A model generated the notes under the pieces. That model saw only the letters and a program-made list of their open reading frames with translations. It was not told where the DNA came from and did no database searches. Positions 1 to 8,701 of a stretch of DNA of 46,378 nucleotides are shown in pieces. Made by a program: the position numbers and the translations under genes. Location of the stretch: the NCBI RefSeq assembly GCF_030651755.1, contig NZ_JAUSBZ010000097.1, positions 1 to 46,378 on the forward strand. Direction: 5' to 3'. The first letter of the stretch is position 1, and the number at the start of each line of letters is the position of its first letter. This stretch comes from Phenylobacterium sp. Lineage in GTDB: Bacteria; Pseudomonadota; Alphaproteobacteria; Caulobacterales; Caulobacteraceae.

Positions 1-468
1 GCCTCGCCCTTCCCCACGGCGCGCAGGCGGACGCGAGAGCGCCCCGGCCAGAGCCTGGCGTTCCTCCAGGCTGAGGTCGGCGGCGAAATCGACGATGCGG
101 CTCTCCAGGCGGCTGCGGGCCTGGGCCTCAATAGCCTGGGCGCTGGCCAGGGCTCGCCTGACGGCGGCGGGATCATAGGGGTCGGCGGCGAGGTCGCCCC
201 AAGCCGCACGCCGGGCCTCACCAGCCCGCATCAGCGAGCGGCCCACCTCGCGGGTTTCCCCACGCAGGGCCTGTCGATAGGCGTCCTGCCGCGCCTCTGG
301 CAGGGCCGAGGCGGCGGAGAAAATCGGCGGCGGACCTGGGCGCATGGCGTTCATCCTCCCTTCGGACATTCGGACCCCGATCACCAGTCCGCCCACAACA
401 GCGCCGATAGCGAACAGATTGACCGCCAGGGAGACGAACAGGGCGATGGTCAGGCTGCGCTGCGACAT
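1..468 (-). CDS. Periplasmic heavy-metal sensor / CpxP-like protein (partial, C-terminus off window)
   Basis: The reading frame starts at an ATG at 468 and is open to base 1, so the last residues lie outside the window. Residues about 5-28 form one hydrophobic helix (LFVSLAVNLFAIGAVVGGL). The rest is predicted periplasmic: charged, helical and rich in Arg, Ala and Glu, with the sequence RPGPPPIFSAASALPEARQ after the helix. This layout matches the Metal_resist/CnrX-CpxP-Spy group, in which a tethered helical hairpin senses metal or misfolded protein and often controls an ECF sigma factor. The start overlaps the stop of the preceding membrane-protein gene as TGATG, so the two are probably translationally coupled. 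Family assignment rests on layout and context; the ligand is unknown. Confidence 0.7.
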   Translation of the reverse strand, partial: MSQRSLTIALFVSLAVNLFAIGAVVGGLVIGVRMSEGRMNAMRPGPPPIFSAASALPEARQDAYRQALRGETREVGRSLMRAGEARRAAWGDLAADPYDPAAVRRALASAQAIEAQARSRLESRIVDFAADLSLEERQALAGALSRPPARRGEGRG

Positions 469-887
469 CAGACGTCTCCCACCAGATCGACATCCAGGGT
501 GTCATAGGCGCTCACCGCCGCCGTGATCACCTCGAGTTCGCCGATGGGTGCGACGGCCCCCGACACCACGACTCCGGCCATGACGCCGGCGACGCCGGCG
601 GCCATGAGCCCCGCTCCCAGGCTGGTGCGCCACAGCCATCCCCGCCAGGGCGGAGCCCGCTCAGCCGGCGCGCAGGCCAGGATCGCCGCCTGAAGGTTCG
701 CACTCGCGGCCGGAACGCGCCAGGCGTCCAGCGCCCAGTCCAGGTCGCTCTCGCGCGCCAGTACAGTCGCCGCCGCCTCCGGCGTCGTCGACATCAGCAG
801 GGTGGCGTCCTCACGCTCATCGGCCGGCCAGCGGGACACATCGCCCCCATAGGCCTCGGCGAGGGCGGCGAACCTGTCCAGATCCAT
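468..887 (-). CDS. Single-helix membrane protein, putative anti-sigma factor
   Basis: The product is 139 residues from the ATG at 887, chosen because a GAAGGA ribosome site sits six bases upstream; ATG 890 and the ATG at 905 are alternatives. The N-terminal half is soluble and acidic with an AYGGDVSRWPADERED segment. This resembles small proteins commonly encoded next to ECF sigma factors in alphaproteobacteria. One hydrophobic helix lies at about residues 88-112 (LGAGLMAAGVAGVMAGVVV), followed by a short periplasmic tail. The gene lies between an ECF sigma gene 28 bases upstream and a CnrX/CpxP-like sensor whose start overlaps its stop. By analogy with CnrY in CnrYXH, I infer a membrane-bound anti-sigma factor. 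No recognised anti-sigma domain (zinc-finger HxxxCxxC) is visible. Confidence 0.6.
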   Translation of the reverse strand: MDLDRFAALAEAYGGDVSRWPADEREDATLLMSTTPEAAATVLARESDLDWALDAWRVPAASANLQAAILACAPAERAPPWRGWLWRTSLGAGLMAAGVAGVMAGVVVSGAVAPIGELEVITAAVSAYDTLDVDLVGDV

Positions 888-915
888 CATCGGTCCTTCC
901 TTCATCCGAGCGCAC

Positions 916-1461
916 TCACCGCATGTCGGCCAGAGCGCCGCGCAGGGCGCGCCGACCGCGGGACAATAGGCTCTCCAGGGCTTCGACGCTGACTCCCATC
1001 AGGCCTGCGGCCTCGATGTTGCCCAGCTCCTGATAGTGACAGAGCACAACGGCTTCCCGCTGCCGGTCCGGCAGGCGGGCCATGGCGGCGGCCACCCGGG
1101 AGCCCACCTCGGCAGCCTCCAGACCCCGATCGGGGGCTGGCCCCTCGTCGATCTGCTCGGGCGGGAATTCGGTGGGAATCTCCCGGCGACGGCGCAGCCG
1201 ATCGTAACAGAGGTTCAGCGCCACCCGGTGCAACCAGGTGTCGAACCGGGCCGCGCCCGGCCGCCATTTGGGCGCCTGACGCCAGGCGCGGACAAAGACC
1301 TCCTGGGCCACATCCTCGGCCTCGGCGCCATCCCCCAACATCCGCTGAGCTAGGCCATTGATCCGTGGAAGCTTGCGGGCCATCAGGGCGCGCACGGCCG
1401 TGGGGTCGCCCAGGGCCACCCGGCCCAGCAGTTCCTCGTCCGGGTCGGTCGCAGCCGCCAA
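916..1461 (-). CDS. ECF-type RNA polymerase sigma factor (RpoE-like)
   Basis: This 182-residue protein has the two-domain sigma-70 group 4 layout. Region 2 contains AEDVAQEVFVRAW and FDTWLHRVALNLCYDRLRRRRE (around residues 50-95). Region 4 contains LPDRQREAVVLCHYQELGNIEAA followed by the helix-turn-helix GVSVEALESLLSRGRRALR (around 130-178). It should direct RNA polymerase to a small set of envelope or metal stress promoters. The start is a TTG: an in-frame TGA lies two codons upstream, and GAGG sits six bases before the TTG, so no earlier start is possible. It lies 41 bases after the EF-hand gene and just before the putative anti-sigma and sensor genes, probably one transcript. The inducing signal is not visible. 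Confidence 0.9.
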   Translation of the reverse strand: MAAATDPDEELLGRVALGDPTAVRALMARKLPRINGLAQRMLGDGAEAEDVAQEVFVRAWRQAPKWRPGAARFDTWLHRVALNLCYDRLRRRREIPTEFPPEQIDEGPAPDRGLEAAEVGSRVAAAMARLPDRQREAVVLCHYQELGNIEAAGLMGVSVEALESLLSRGRRALRGALADMR

Positions 1462-1502
1462 GCCTCACCTCGCCCGCGCCATGGCCGGGCCCTGTCGGTT
1501 GA

Positions 1503-1934
1503 TCACGATCCGCCACTCGGGAGACTCTGACGAAGACTGGTGAGCTCGGCCCGGTCAAGTATGCCGTCCTTATCGGCGTCATTCGCCGCAAAGCGGCGCT
1601 CGGCGCTGGCCTCGATCTCGGCGCGGGTGATGACGCCATCGCGGTTGGCGTCGAGGCGAGTCCAGATATCCGCCGCCTGAGCGGCCCCGGCAGATCCGCG
1701 GAACCGCCGCGCCATATTCTCCATCGGCTTGAATTCGGCCCGGGTGATCTGACCGTCCCGGTTCTTGTCGAAAGCCTGCAGCATGGAGTCGGCCTGGCTC
1801 TTGCGGAACTCGGCCAGGGTGACCTTGCCATCCTTGTTCAGGTCAGGATCTGGGGCGCGGCCCATCATCTGTGCGTGAACGGGCGTGCTCAGCAGGGCAA
1901 GCGCCAGGGCGCTGAACAGAAGCTTGCGATACAT
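1503..1934 (-). CDS. Exported EF-hand calcium-binding protein
   Basis: This 143-residue protein begins with a signal peptide (MYRKLLFSALALALLSTPVHAQ, cleavage likely after HAQ) and is predicted to be periplasmic. Four EF-hand loops follow: DLNKDGKVTLAEF, DKNRDGQITRAEF, DANRDGVITRAEI and DADKDGILDRAEL. Each has the usual Asp at positions 1, 3 and 5 (or Asn) and Glu at 12, so Ca2+ binding is likely. The ATG at 1934 was chosen because GGAGG lies six bases upstream; an earlier in-frame start at 1958 would put charged residues before the signal peptide. It follows glnE by 62 bases and precedes the ECF sigma gene by 41. Its link to the sigma factor is inferred from position only. Confidence 0.88.
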   Translation of the reverse strand: MYRKLLFSALALALLSTPVHAQMMGRAPDPDLNKDGKVTLAEFRKSQADSMLQAFDKNRDGQITRAEFKPMENMARRFRGSAGAAQAADIWTRLDANRDGVITRAEIEASAERRFAANDADKDGILDRAELTSLRQSLPSGGS

Positions 1935-1996
1935 GGGCGACCTCCGGGAGTGGCGCATTCAAGGGGTTGAACGCAGCGTCACGCCATTTCCGTCGA

Positions 1997-4924
1997 TCAA
2001 GGTTGCACCAGCATTTCATAGGCTGTCCGCGCCGCCTTGCGGGCGGACTCCAGCCGGGGCCGGACCTTTCGGAAATCGCTTTCCCCAGCGGCTCTGGCCA
2101 TCAGTCGTCGGAAGGCGGTGGGTTCCTGCGAGGGATCTGCCCCATCCTCCAGGGCGACCTTGATCAGCTGGGTGAGGTTCTGCTGCAGACGCCAGGCGTC
2201 CTCCAGGACCTCCAGCGGCTCGGCCGGACCCAGGCCCGCCTCCCGGAAGGCCGCCAGGGCGCGGGCCGTATGGGGATGGAGGCGACCGCCGTCGGCGGCG
2301 TGGGCCAGCTGCAGGAACTGGGCGGCGAACTCCACGTCCACCAGCCCCCCCCGGGCCAGTTTCATGTCCCAGAGCCCCTTGGCCGGTCGCTCCTTCTCCA
2401 GCAGGGCGCGCATGGCGCGGACATCCCGGGCGAGCGCCTTGCGATCCCTTGGTCGACGCAGAGCCGCCTCAATGAGGCCTGTAGCCTCCTCAGCAAAGGC
2501 CGGCGTGCTGGCCCACACCACGCGGGCCCGGGTGAGCGCCAGGAACTCCCAGGTCTCGGCCTCTCCGGCGTAATAGGCCTCAAAGGCCGAATGGCTCACC
2601 GCCACGGGCCCCTGGGTGCCCGACGGCCGCAGCTGCATGTCGACCTCATACAGGCCGCCCTCAGCCGTCGGCAGGGACAGGGCGGCGATCAACCTTTGGG
2701 TGAAGCGACCATAGAAGGTCTCGGCCCCCCACCCTTTCAGGCTCGACATGGCGCGGGGATCATCGGCCCGATACAGGGTCATCAGGTCGAGGTCGGACGA
2801 GGCGGTCATCTCCCGCGAGCCGCACTTGCCCAGCGCCACGACCGCCACCTGGCCTGGAAAGGCCCCGCCCAGCCGTTCAGCCTCGGCCAGGGCGGCCGGC
2901 GCCAGGGTGCGGATACAGAGATAGGCCAGATCGGCGAATCCCCGGCCGACCCGTTCGGCGCTGGCCACACCGCTCATCACCTGGACACCCAGGCGGAAGG
3001 CCTGCTCGCGATGAACCCGGCGTACGGCGTCCATGACGGCCTCAAACCCGTCGGCCCGGGAGACGGCGATCGCCATCACGCCTTCGTCCTCGGCGGGATC
3101 GATCTCGGCGAAGAAATCCCCATCGACCAGGGCGTCGATGGCCGCGGGTCGCCGCGCCAGGGTGGCGGCCAGTTTCGGGGCGAAGGCCAGAACCTGAACC
3201 AGCAGTTCAAACAGCTTCGGATTGGCCAGGAACAGGGACTGGATCTGCACCCCCGATGACAGGCTGGCGAAGAAGTCGCTAAACCGGTTGAAGGCGGCGT
3301 TGGGCGCGCCGGTGGCGTTGGCCGCCTCCAGCAGGCGCGGGGCCAGCCGGGTGAACAGCTCCCGTCCCCGTTCGGTACGGGTGGCCGGAATGCGGCCGTG
3401 GTGCCAGGCGCGGATGGTCTGGGAGACCTGTAGCGGATTGTCGAAGCCCATGCGCGACAGGGTCTTCAGGGTCGCGGGATCATCGTCGACCCCAGTGAAA
3501 ATCAGGCTGCCAAAGGTGGAAGACAGGGGCTCTTCGTCGGGAAACAGTTCGCCATAGCGACGGTTGACCGTCTTCAAAACCCCGGTGATGGCTGCGTCGA
3601 ACCCCTTGACCGACTCATGGCCAAACAGGGCCGCCACTCGGGCGCGCTCTCCATCGGCTTCGGGCAGGCGGTGGGTCTGTTCGTCAGCGACCATCTGCAC
3701 CCGGTGCTCGACGGCGCGCAGCGCGTGGTAGGCGTCATGCAGTTCCTCCGCCGCCTCACGTGTCACGTGCCCGGCCTCGGTCAGGGCCTGGAGCGCCTCC
3801 AGGGTGCGCATTCCCCGCAACTCGGGATTCCGACCTCCCAGAATGAGCTGTTGGGTCTGGACGTAAAACTCGATCTCGCGGATGCCGCCCCGGCCAAGCT
3901 TGAGGTCGGCGCCCTTGGCCGTCAGCCGGTCGTCGACCTTGTGCACATGGATCTGACGCTTGATCGAATGGATGTCGGCGATGGCGGCGAAGTCGAGATT
4001 CTTGCGCCAGATGAAGGGGGCGAGTTCGTCGATAAAGGCCTGGGCCCGCGGCAGGTCGCCCCCGCAGGCCCGCGCCTTGATGAAGGCCGCCCGCTCCCAG
4101 TTCTGCCCTACGGTCTCATAATATTCGAAGGCCGCCGTGACCGACACCGCCAGGGGGGTCGATGAGGGGTCTGGCCGCAGTCTCAGGTCCACCCGGAAGA
4201 CATAGCCCTCCTCGGTCCGGTCGTTGAGCAGGGCGGCGACAGCCTGGGTCAGCCGCACGGCGAAGGCGCGAGCCTCGACTCCCTCGGCCACCGGCAGCCG
4301 GTCGGGCTCGTAGAAGACCGATATGTCGATATCGCTGGAATAGTTGAGCTCGAAGGCGCCCTGCTTGCCCATGGCCAGGCAGAACCAGCCTGGAACCGGA
4401 CCCTCGGCGCCCTGCCCCACCGCTGTCAGACGGCCCGCGGCGACCTCGGCCCGCGCGGTCACCCTCAGGGCGGCGGCCAGGGCCGCGTCAGCAAACTGGG
4501 TGAGCGCGCCGGTGACGGCGTCCAGGTCCCAGACGCCGCCCAGGTCAGCCAGGGCGATCTGCAGATGGGCCTCGGCCTTGAGCCGGCGCAGTTCAGGTCC
4601 CGCCTCCGCGGCGGTCTCCAGTTCGCCCGTGGCGGCGGTGCGCGCCAGGAGATCGACGAAGCGTGTCTCGGGGTCGCCAGTCAGTATGTCCCGCAGCCTG
4701 GAGGGCGCCCGCCGGGCGAGACCGGCGAGATAGGGCGAGGCGGCGAACACGGGGGCCAGGGCCGGCCAGGTCCGGTCAAGCAGATCGAGCCAGCCTTCCG
4801 CCAGTGCGGCGGGCGCCAGCATCTCCCGGGCCCGTTCGGCGGCTTTCGGATCAACAACGGGGCCGCAGGGGCGAAGCGAGTCAGCTAGCTGGGTCATGAG
4901 GCCAGTTTGGGCGGTCGCGGCCAT
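1997..4924 (-). CDS. glnE: Bifunctional glutamine synthetase adenylyltransferase/deadenylase
   Basis: GlnE attaches AMP to, and removes it from, glutamine synthetase in response to PII and glutamine, so it sets nitrogen assimilation. At about 975 residues it has the normal family length. Two nucleotidyltransferase domains are visible. The N-terminal (deadenylase) domain has AMGKQGAFELNYSSDIDI near residue 195, and the C-terminal (adenylylase) domain has ALGKCGSREMTASSDLDL in the last third. Both keep the metal-binding DxD pairs. The C-terminal helical bundle ends in QEPTAFRRLMARAAGESDF. The start is uncertain (TTG 4933, ATG 4924 or ATG 4897) with no clear ribosome site; 4924 is chosen. It follows the kinase gene by about 36 bases in a run that starts with the ccm genes. 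Confidence 0.96.
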   Translation of the reverse strand: MAATAQTGLMTQLADSLRPCGPVVDPKAAERAREMLAPAALAEGWLDLLDRTWPALAPVFAASPYLAGLARRAPSRLRDILTGDPETRFVDLLARTAATGELETAAEAGPELRRLKAEAHLQIALADLGGVWDLDAVTGALTQFADAALAAALRVTARAEVAAGRLTAVGQGAEGPVPGWFCLAMGKQGAFELNYSSDIDISVFYEPDRLPVAEGVEARAFAVRLTQAVAALLNDRTEEGYVFRVDLRLRPDPSSTPLAVSVTAAFEYYETVGQNWERAAFIKARACGGDLPRAQAFIDELAPFIWRKNLDFAAIADIHSIKRQIHVHKVDDRLTAKGADLKLGRGGIREIEFYVQTQQLILGGRNPELRGMRTLEALQALTEAGHVTREAAEELHDAYHALRAVEHRVQMVADEQTHRLPEADGERARVAALFGHESVKGFDAAITGVLKTVNRRYGELFPDEEPLSSTFGSLIFTGVDDDPATLKTLSRMGFDNPLQVSQTIRAWHHGRIPATRTERGRELFTRLAPRLLEAANATGAPNAAFNRFSDFFASLSSGVQIQSLFLANPKLFELLVQVLAFAPKLAATLARRPAAIDALVDGDFFAEIDPAEDEGVMAIAVSRADGFEAVMDAVRRVHREQAFRLGVQVMSGVASAERVGRGFADLAYLCIRTLAPAALAEAERLGGAFPGQVAVVALGKCGSREMTASSDLDLMTLYRADDPRAMSSLKGWGAETFYGRFTQRLIAALSLPTAEGGLYEVDMQLRPSGTQGPVAVSHSAFEAYYAGEAETWEFLALTRARVVWASTPAFAEEATGLIEAALRRPRDRKALARDVRAMRALLEKERPAKGLWDMKLARGGLVDVEFAAQFLQLAHAADGGRLHPHTARALAAFREAGLGPAEPLEVLEDAWRLQQNLTQLIKVALEDGADPSQEPTAFRRLMARAAGESDFRKVRPRLESARKAARTAYEMLVQP

Positions 4925-4960
4925 CTGAGGCAAATCGCTGGTCGTATTTCCGGCGACCCT

Positions 4961-6361
4961 TCATGCTGGAGGCAGGATCACCGCCACCCGCAGGCCTGGG
5001 CCGATCTCGCCCACCTTGCCCGGGCCCTCGGACAGTTCCACCCGCCCGCCATGGGCCTCGGCCACGGCCGCCACCAGGGACAGACCCAGGCCCGCGCCCG
5101 GTTGGTTGCGGCTGTTTTCCAGGCGGACGAAACGCTCCACGACCCGCTCTCGATCAGCCTCAGGCACCCCGGGGCCGGTGTCAGTCACCGAGAACTCCAC
5201 CTCGCCCGACGAGCGTCGACGGACCCGCAGCATGATGGCGCCGCCCTTGGGGGTGTACTTGATGGCGTTGTCCATCAGATTGGCCAGGGCTTGGGCCATG
5301 AACTCCCGGTTCGCCCGAATGCTCAACCCCCTGGCCAGCTCGGCCTTGAAATCGAGCCCGTCATCCTCGCACAGGGGCTCGTAGAGCTCGCAGATGTCGG
5401 CGGCCAGGTCGGCCGGATCGAACACCACCGGATCAGGGGCGGTCCCGGCGGCCTGCAGTCGGGCGATGGCCAGGACGGCGCCAAAGGTCTTCAGCACGCC
5501 GTCGGTGTCGTCGATCGCCTGAGCAAAGGCCGCCTGCGGATCACCGCGGCCAGCCTCCAGGTCCAGGAACGAGGCTTCAAGCCGGGCGCGGAGGCGGGTC
5601 AGGGGCGAGCGCAGGTCATGGGCGATGGCGTCGCCGGTGTGTTTGTGGCCGGCCATGGACCGCTCCAGGCGGTCCAGCATCTCGTTCAGACCGACCGCCA
5701 GCTCATCCAGTTCGTCGCGGGTTCCTCGCACTGGAGCGCGGGCGCTGAGGTCGCCATTGCGCACCGCGTCCACCACGGTGTTGAGCCCGAGCATCGAGCG
5801 GCTGACATTTCGGCTGACGACCACCCCGCCGGCGAGGCCCAGCACGATGATCAGGGCGCCCGCCCCCCAGAGGGCGCGGACGATCTTGACCACATAGGCT
5901 TCATCCTCGGCCACATCGGCGCCGACGAACAGGATCTCGCCGCCCGAGAGCCGCTCCTGAAGACCCCGGGCTGGCCGGTTGATCTCCCGGCCCTGAACGT
6001 CGAATTCCGTCACCCGGAAGCTGGTCCAGGTCGCCTCTCCGTTGAAGGACTCTAGGGGCGACTCTTCGATGGAGCCAGAGATCAGGGCCCCGTCCGGCCG
6101 CATCAGCAGGTAGAGATAGGGACGTTCGCTGGCGGCCCGCTCGATCAGGGCCTGGTTCAAGGCGTCGGCGCCGGCCCGCCCATAGGCGCTCTGCAGGGTG
6201 CGCATTTCCCGGGTGATCAGCTGATCGACGCGACGGGTCGCCTCCCCGGCGGTGGCCACATAGATATAGGCCAGGAAGGCGCTGGCCGAGGCTGCGAACA
6301 GGGCCAGGAACAGCAGGGTCAGCCGGAATGGCGTGGTGCGGAAGATGCGCGGCAGGCGCAT
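4961..6361 (-). CDS. Membrane sensor histidine kinase (HAMP, HisKA, HATPase)
   Basis: This 466-residue kinase has transmembrane helices at about residues 12-34 and 166-190 enclosing a periplasmic sensor of about 130 residues. A HAMP linker follows (about 190-243). The HisKA motif IAHDLRSPLTRLRARLE carries the phosphorylated His258. The ATP-binding domain has the N box NLMDNAIKYTP, the G1 box DTGPGVPE and the G2 box GAGLGLSLV. It starts 11 bases after the stop of the OmpR-type regulator gene and is presumably its partner. The same cluster holds degP, so envelope stress is a reasonable guess for the signal, but the periplasmic domain shows no recognisable ligand-binding fold. Confidence 0.93.
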   Translation of the reverse strand: MRLPRIFRTTPFRLTLLFLALFAASASAFLAYIYVATAGEATRRVDQLITREMRTLQSAYGRAGADALNQALIERAASERPYLYLLMRPDGALISGSIEESPLESFNGEATWTSFRVTEFDVQGREINRPARGLQERLSGGEILFVGADVAEDEAYVVKIVRALWGAGALIIVLGLAGGVVVSRNVSRSMLGLNTVVDAVRNGDLSARAPVRGTRDELDELAVGLNEMLDRLERSMAGHKHTGDAIAHDLRSPLTRLRARLEASFLDLEAGRGDPQAAFAQAIDDTDGVLKTFGAVLAIARLQAAGTAPDPVVFDPADLAADICELYEPLCEDDGLDFKAELARGLSIRANREFMAQALANLMDNAIKYTPKGGAIMLRVRRRSSGEVEFSVTDTGPGVPEADRERVVERFVRLENSRNQPGAGLGLSLVAAVAEAHGGRVELSEGPGKVGEIGPGLRVAVILPPA

Positions 6362-6372
6362 GTCAGCGCCCC

Positions 6373-7044
6373 TTATGCGTCGAGCCGGTAGCCCGCGCCG
6401 CGCACCGTCTGCAGCATCGGCCGGTCAAAGCCCTTGTCGATCTTGGACCGCAGCCGGGAGACGTGGACGTCGATGACATTGGTCTGAGGATCGAAGTGAT
6501 ATTCCCAGACTTTTTCCAGCAGCATGGTCCGCGTCACCGCCTGGCCGGCATGGCGCATCATGAACTCCAGGAGCTGGAACTCCCGGGGCTGGAGATCGAT
6601 CTCCTGGCCCTGGCGGTGGACCGTGCGGCCGATCAGGTCCATCTCCAGCTCGCCGACCCGCAGCAGAGTCTGGACCGACCCCGTCTCGCGTCGCCGGGCC
6701 AGGGCCTCGACCCGGGCGATGAGCTCGGCGAAAGCGTATGGCTTGACCAGATAGTCGTCGCCGCCGGCCTTCAGGCCATCCACCCGGTCGTTGATCTCAC
6801 CGAGGGCCGACAGGAACAGGACTGGCGTCTGGTCGCCCTCACGGCGGAGGGTCTCCACCAAGGTCACGCCATCCATCTTGGGCATCATGCGGTCGACGAT
6901 CATCACGTCGAACTCGCCCTGGCGAGCCTGATCCAGCCCGGCCTCGCCGTCGGCGGCGGAGACGCAGTCATGGCCGCTTTCGGTCAGGCCACGGGCCATG
7001 ACGGCGGCGGCCTCCAGGTCGTCCTCAACAATCAGAATCCGCAT
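6373..7044 (-). CDS. OmpR/PhoB-family response regulator
   Basis: The product is 223 residues. A receiver domain has the acidic pair EDD at 7-9, the phosphorylated Asp51 (MIVDRMMP) and the conserved Lys in YLVKPYAFAE. A winged-helix DNA-binding domain follows, with LQPREFQLLEFMMRHAGQAVTR and the recognition region TNVIDVHVSRLRSKID. It should activate or repress genes on phosphorylation by the kinase encoded 11 bases downstream. The start at ATG 7044 is fixed by homology to the MRILIVEDD beginning; the open frame continues upstream into the degP coding end but no family member starts there. It lies 28 bases after degP, in the same transcript by position. Confidence 0.94.
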   Translation of the reverse strand: MRILIVEDDLEAAAVMARGLTESGHDCVSAADGEAGLDQARQGEFDVMIVDRMMPKMDGVTLVETLRREGDQTPVLFLSALGEINDRVDGLKAGGDDYLVKPYAFAELIARVEALARRRETGSVQTLLRVGELEMDLIGRTVHRQGQEIDLQPREFQLLEFMMRHAGQAVTRTMLLEKVWEYHFDPQTNVIDVHVSRLRSKIDKGFDRPMLQTVRGAGYRLDA

Positions 7045-7072
7045 GCCCGCCCCCGTGGATATCGACGCAAGC

Positions 7073-8620
7073 CTACCGCGCGATATCCAGCGGAAGGAAG
7101 AGGGTGCGGCCATCGCGATTGACGCCGATCAGGACGCTGGGCCGGCCGGCCTTCTGAGCCGCATCGACCTCGGCCGCCAGATCACTGGCCGCGGCGACGG
7201 CGCGGCTATTTGCCCGCACGATCACATCTCCCCGACGAAGCCCCTTGCGGGCCGCGTCCGAGGAGGACGCAAGCGCGGTGACCACCACCCCACGGATCTC
7301 CGCGGCGATGCCGAAGGTGCGACGGGCCGCATCATCGATCGGCGCCAGGGACATGCCCAGAACTTCCGGATATTCCGGCTGGGCGGGCGCCTGTCCGCGG
7401 GGAGTCGAGCGTGATCCGCTATTGTCGTTGGCCGCGAGTTCACGCTCATTCGGGCGCACGCCCGAGCGGACCTGAATGGTGCGGCGGGCGCCGCCGCGGA
7501 TGACTTCGAGGCGCAGATTGTCGCCAGCGGTGGCCTTGGCCACTTCACGGGTCAGCTCCGAGGAGGTGCGAACCGCCACACCGTTCACCGAGATGACCAC
7601 GTCGCCAGCCTGCAGACCGGCGCGGGCCGAGGGGCCGCCCGGGACGGTGTCGGAAACGATGGCGCCGCGCTGATCGCCGAGCCCTTGAGCCTCGGCCATC
7701 TCGCGGGTGTAGTTCTGGATGGTCGCGCCGATATAGCCGCGGGTCACGCCGCCGCTGGCGATCAGTTGCTTGGTGATCGTGTCGGCCGTGGCCGCCGGAA
7801 TGGCGAACCCGATCCCCACCGAGCCCCCAGAGGGGGAGAAGATCGCCGTATTGACCCCGATCACCCGGCCATAGATGTCAAAGGTGGGCCCGCCGGAGTT
7901 TCCCCGGTTGATGGGCGCGTCGATCTGGATGAAGTCGACAAAGGTCTCGCCGATGTCGCGGCCATAGGCCGAGACGATCCCCGAGGTGGCCGTGGCGGTC
8001 AGACCGAAGGGATTGCCCACGGCGATCACCCAGTCCCCGACCCGGGGCAAGGCGGTGTTCTCAAAGCTCACATAGGGGAAGTTGGCCCCCTTGACCTTGA
8101 GGACCGCGAGATCGGTGGCTTCGTCGCGGCCGACAATCTCGGCGACGAGTTCGCGTTCGTCCTTCAGGACGACCTTGATCTCCTCGGCGTTCTCGACGAC
8201 GTGGTTGTTGGTGACGATGTAGCCATCCGCCGAGATGAAGAAGCCGGAGCCCGCAGACATCTGGGTCGGACCCGGCTGTTCCTCTTCGTCTTCCGGCGTC
8301 GCGCCACGGGGCGCGCGGGGGATGATGCCGAAGGGCAGGCCCTCAAAGCCCGGAATCTGACGCAGGGCGCGCGCATCGGCGCGGGAGGTCACATTGACCG
8401 AGACCACCGCCGGGGACACCTGTTCGAAGATGTCGGCGAAGGACAGGGGCGCCCCGGGGGGCGGCGCAAAGACCGGCGCCGTCGAGGCGCGGATCACCGG
8501 CATGGACGGCCCTGACTTCTCCGCCATGGGCAGTTGCACATCGGTGGCCGCCAGGGCGGCTGCGGCGACGCCGATGCCAGCGACGGCGCCGAGAAGATAT
8601 CCGGTCTTCTTAGAGGTCAT
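7073..8620 (-). CDS. degP: Periplasmic serine endoprotease, DegP/HtrA (Do) family
   Basis: DegP degrades or holds misfolded periplasmic proteins. The 515-residue product starts with a hydrophobic export segment (residues 6-25). The trypsin-like domain has the catalytic triad His140 (TNNHVV), Asp170 (DEATDLAVLKV) and Ser242 (RGNSGGP). Two PDZ domains follow: one from about residue 300 (GYIGATIQNYTREMAEAQGL) and one from about 415 (VLGMSLAPIDD). An acidic insert (TPEDEEEQPGP, about 108-117) sits in the LA-loop position. It lies downstream of ccmH and upstream of a two-component pair. Rhizobia have, as far as I recall, a similar cycHJKL-degP-regulator-kinase order. Upstream inverted repeats (8673-8742) suggest its own promoter. 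DegQ or MucD would be equally fitting names. Confidence 0.93.
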   Translation of the reverse strand: MTSKKTGYLLGAVAGIGVAAAALAATDVQLPMAEKSGPSMPVIRASTAPVFAPPPGAPLSFADIFEQVSPAVVSVNVTSRADARALRQIPGFEGLPFGIIPRAPRGATPEDEEEQPGPTQMSAGSGFFISADGYIVTNNHVVENAEEIKVVLKDERELVAEIVGRDEATDLAVLKVKGANFPYVSFENTALPRVGDWVIAVGNPFGLTATATSGIVSAYGRDIGETFVDFIQIDAPINRGNSGGPTFDIYGRVIGVNTAIFSPSGGSVGIGFAIPAATADTITKQLIASGGVTRGYIGATIQNYTREMAEAQGLGDQRGAIVSDTVPGGPSARAGLQAGDVVISVNGVAVRTSSELTREVAKATAGDNLRLEVIRGGARRTIQVRSGVRPNERELAANDNSGSRSTPRGQAPAQPEYPEVLGMSLAPIDDAARRTFGIAAEIRGVVVTALASSSDAARKGLRRGDVIVRANSRAVAAASDLAAEVDAAQKAGRPSVLIGVNRDGRTLFLPLDIAR

Positions 8621-8687
8621 AGGCCTTCGATTCCTTGCGGGCTCTTGGGGTCATAGCACATGCCCGCCCTCCCCTAGCTAGGATGGA

Positions 8688-8701
8688 TGCGCCGAAGCGC
8701 A
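8688..8701 (-). terminator. Short GC hairpin between ccmH and degP
   Basis: A perfect 5-bp stem (TGCGC/GCGCA) closes a four-base loop that reads TTCG on the transcribed minus strand, the very stable C(UUCG)G tetraloop. It lies 67 bases after the ccmH stop and upstream of the degP start. No T tract follows, so it may be a partial terminator, a processing or mRNA-stabilising hairpin, or part of the degP leader. Confidence 0.35.

Noticed and set aside
902..1831. A 309-codon minus-strand frame overlapping the EF-hand and sigma genes
   Set aside because: It overlaps two genes with clear EF-hand loops and sigma regions, and is itself Arg/Gly/Pro-rich without a domain.
1935..1996. EcfG-type GGAA/CGTT promoter ahead of the EF-hand gene
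   Set aside because: GGAAA and CGTT are both present on the minus strand but only 13 bases apart, not the usual 16-18.
1967..3259. A 430-codon open frame on the plus strand opposite glnE
   Set aside because: It is the mirror of glnE in GC-rich DNA: low-complexity Gly/Gln/Arg-rich sequence with no domain, while glnE on the other strand has clear motifs.
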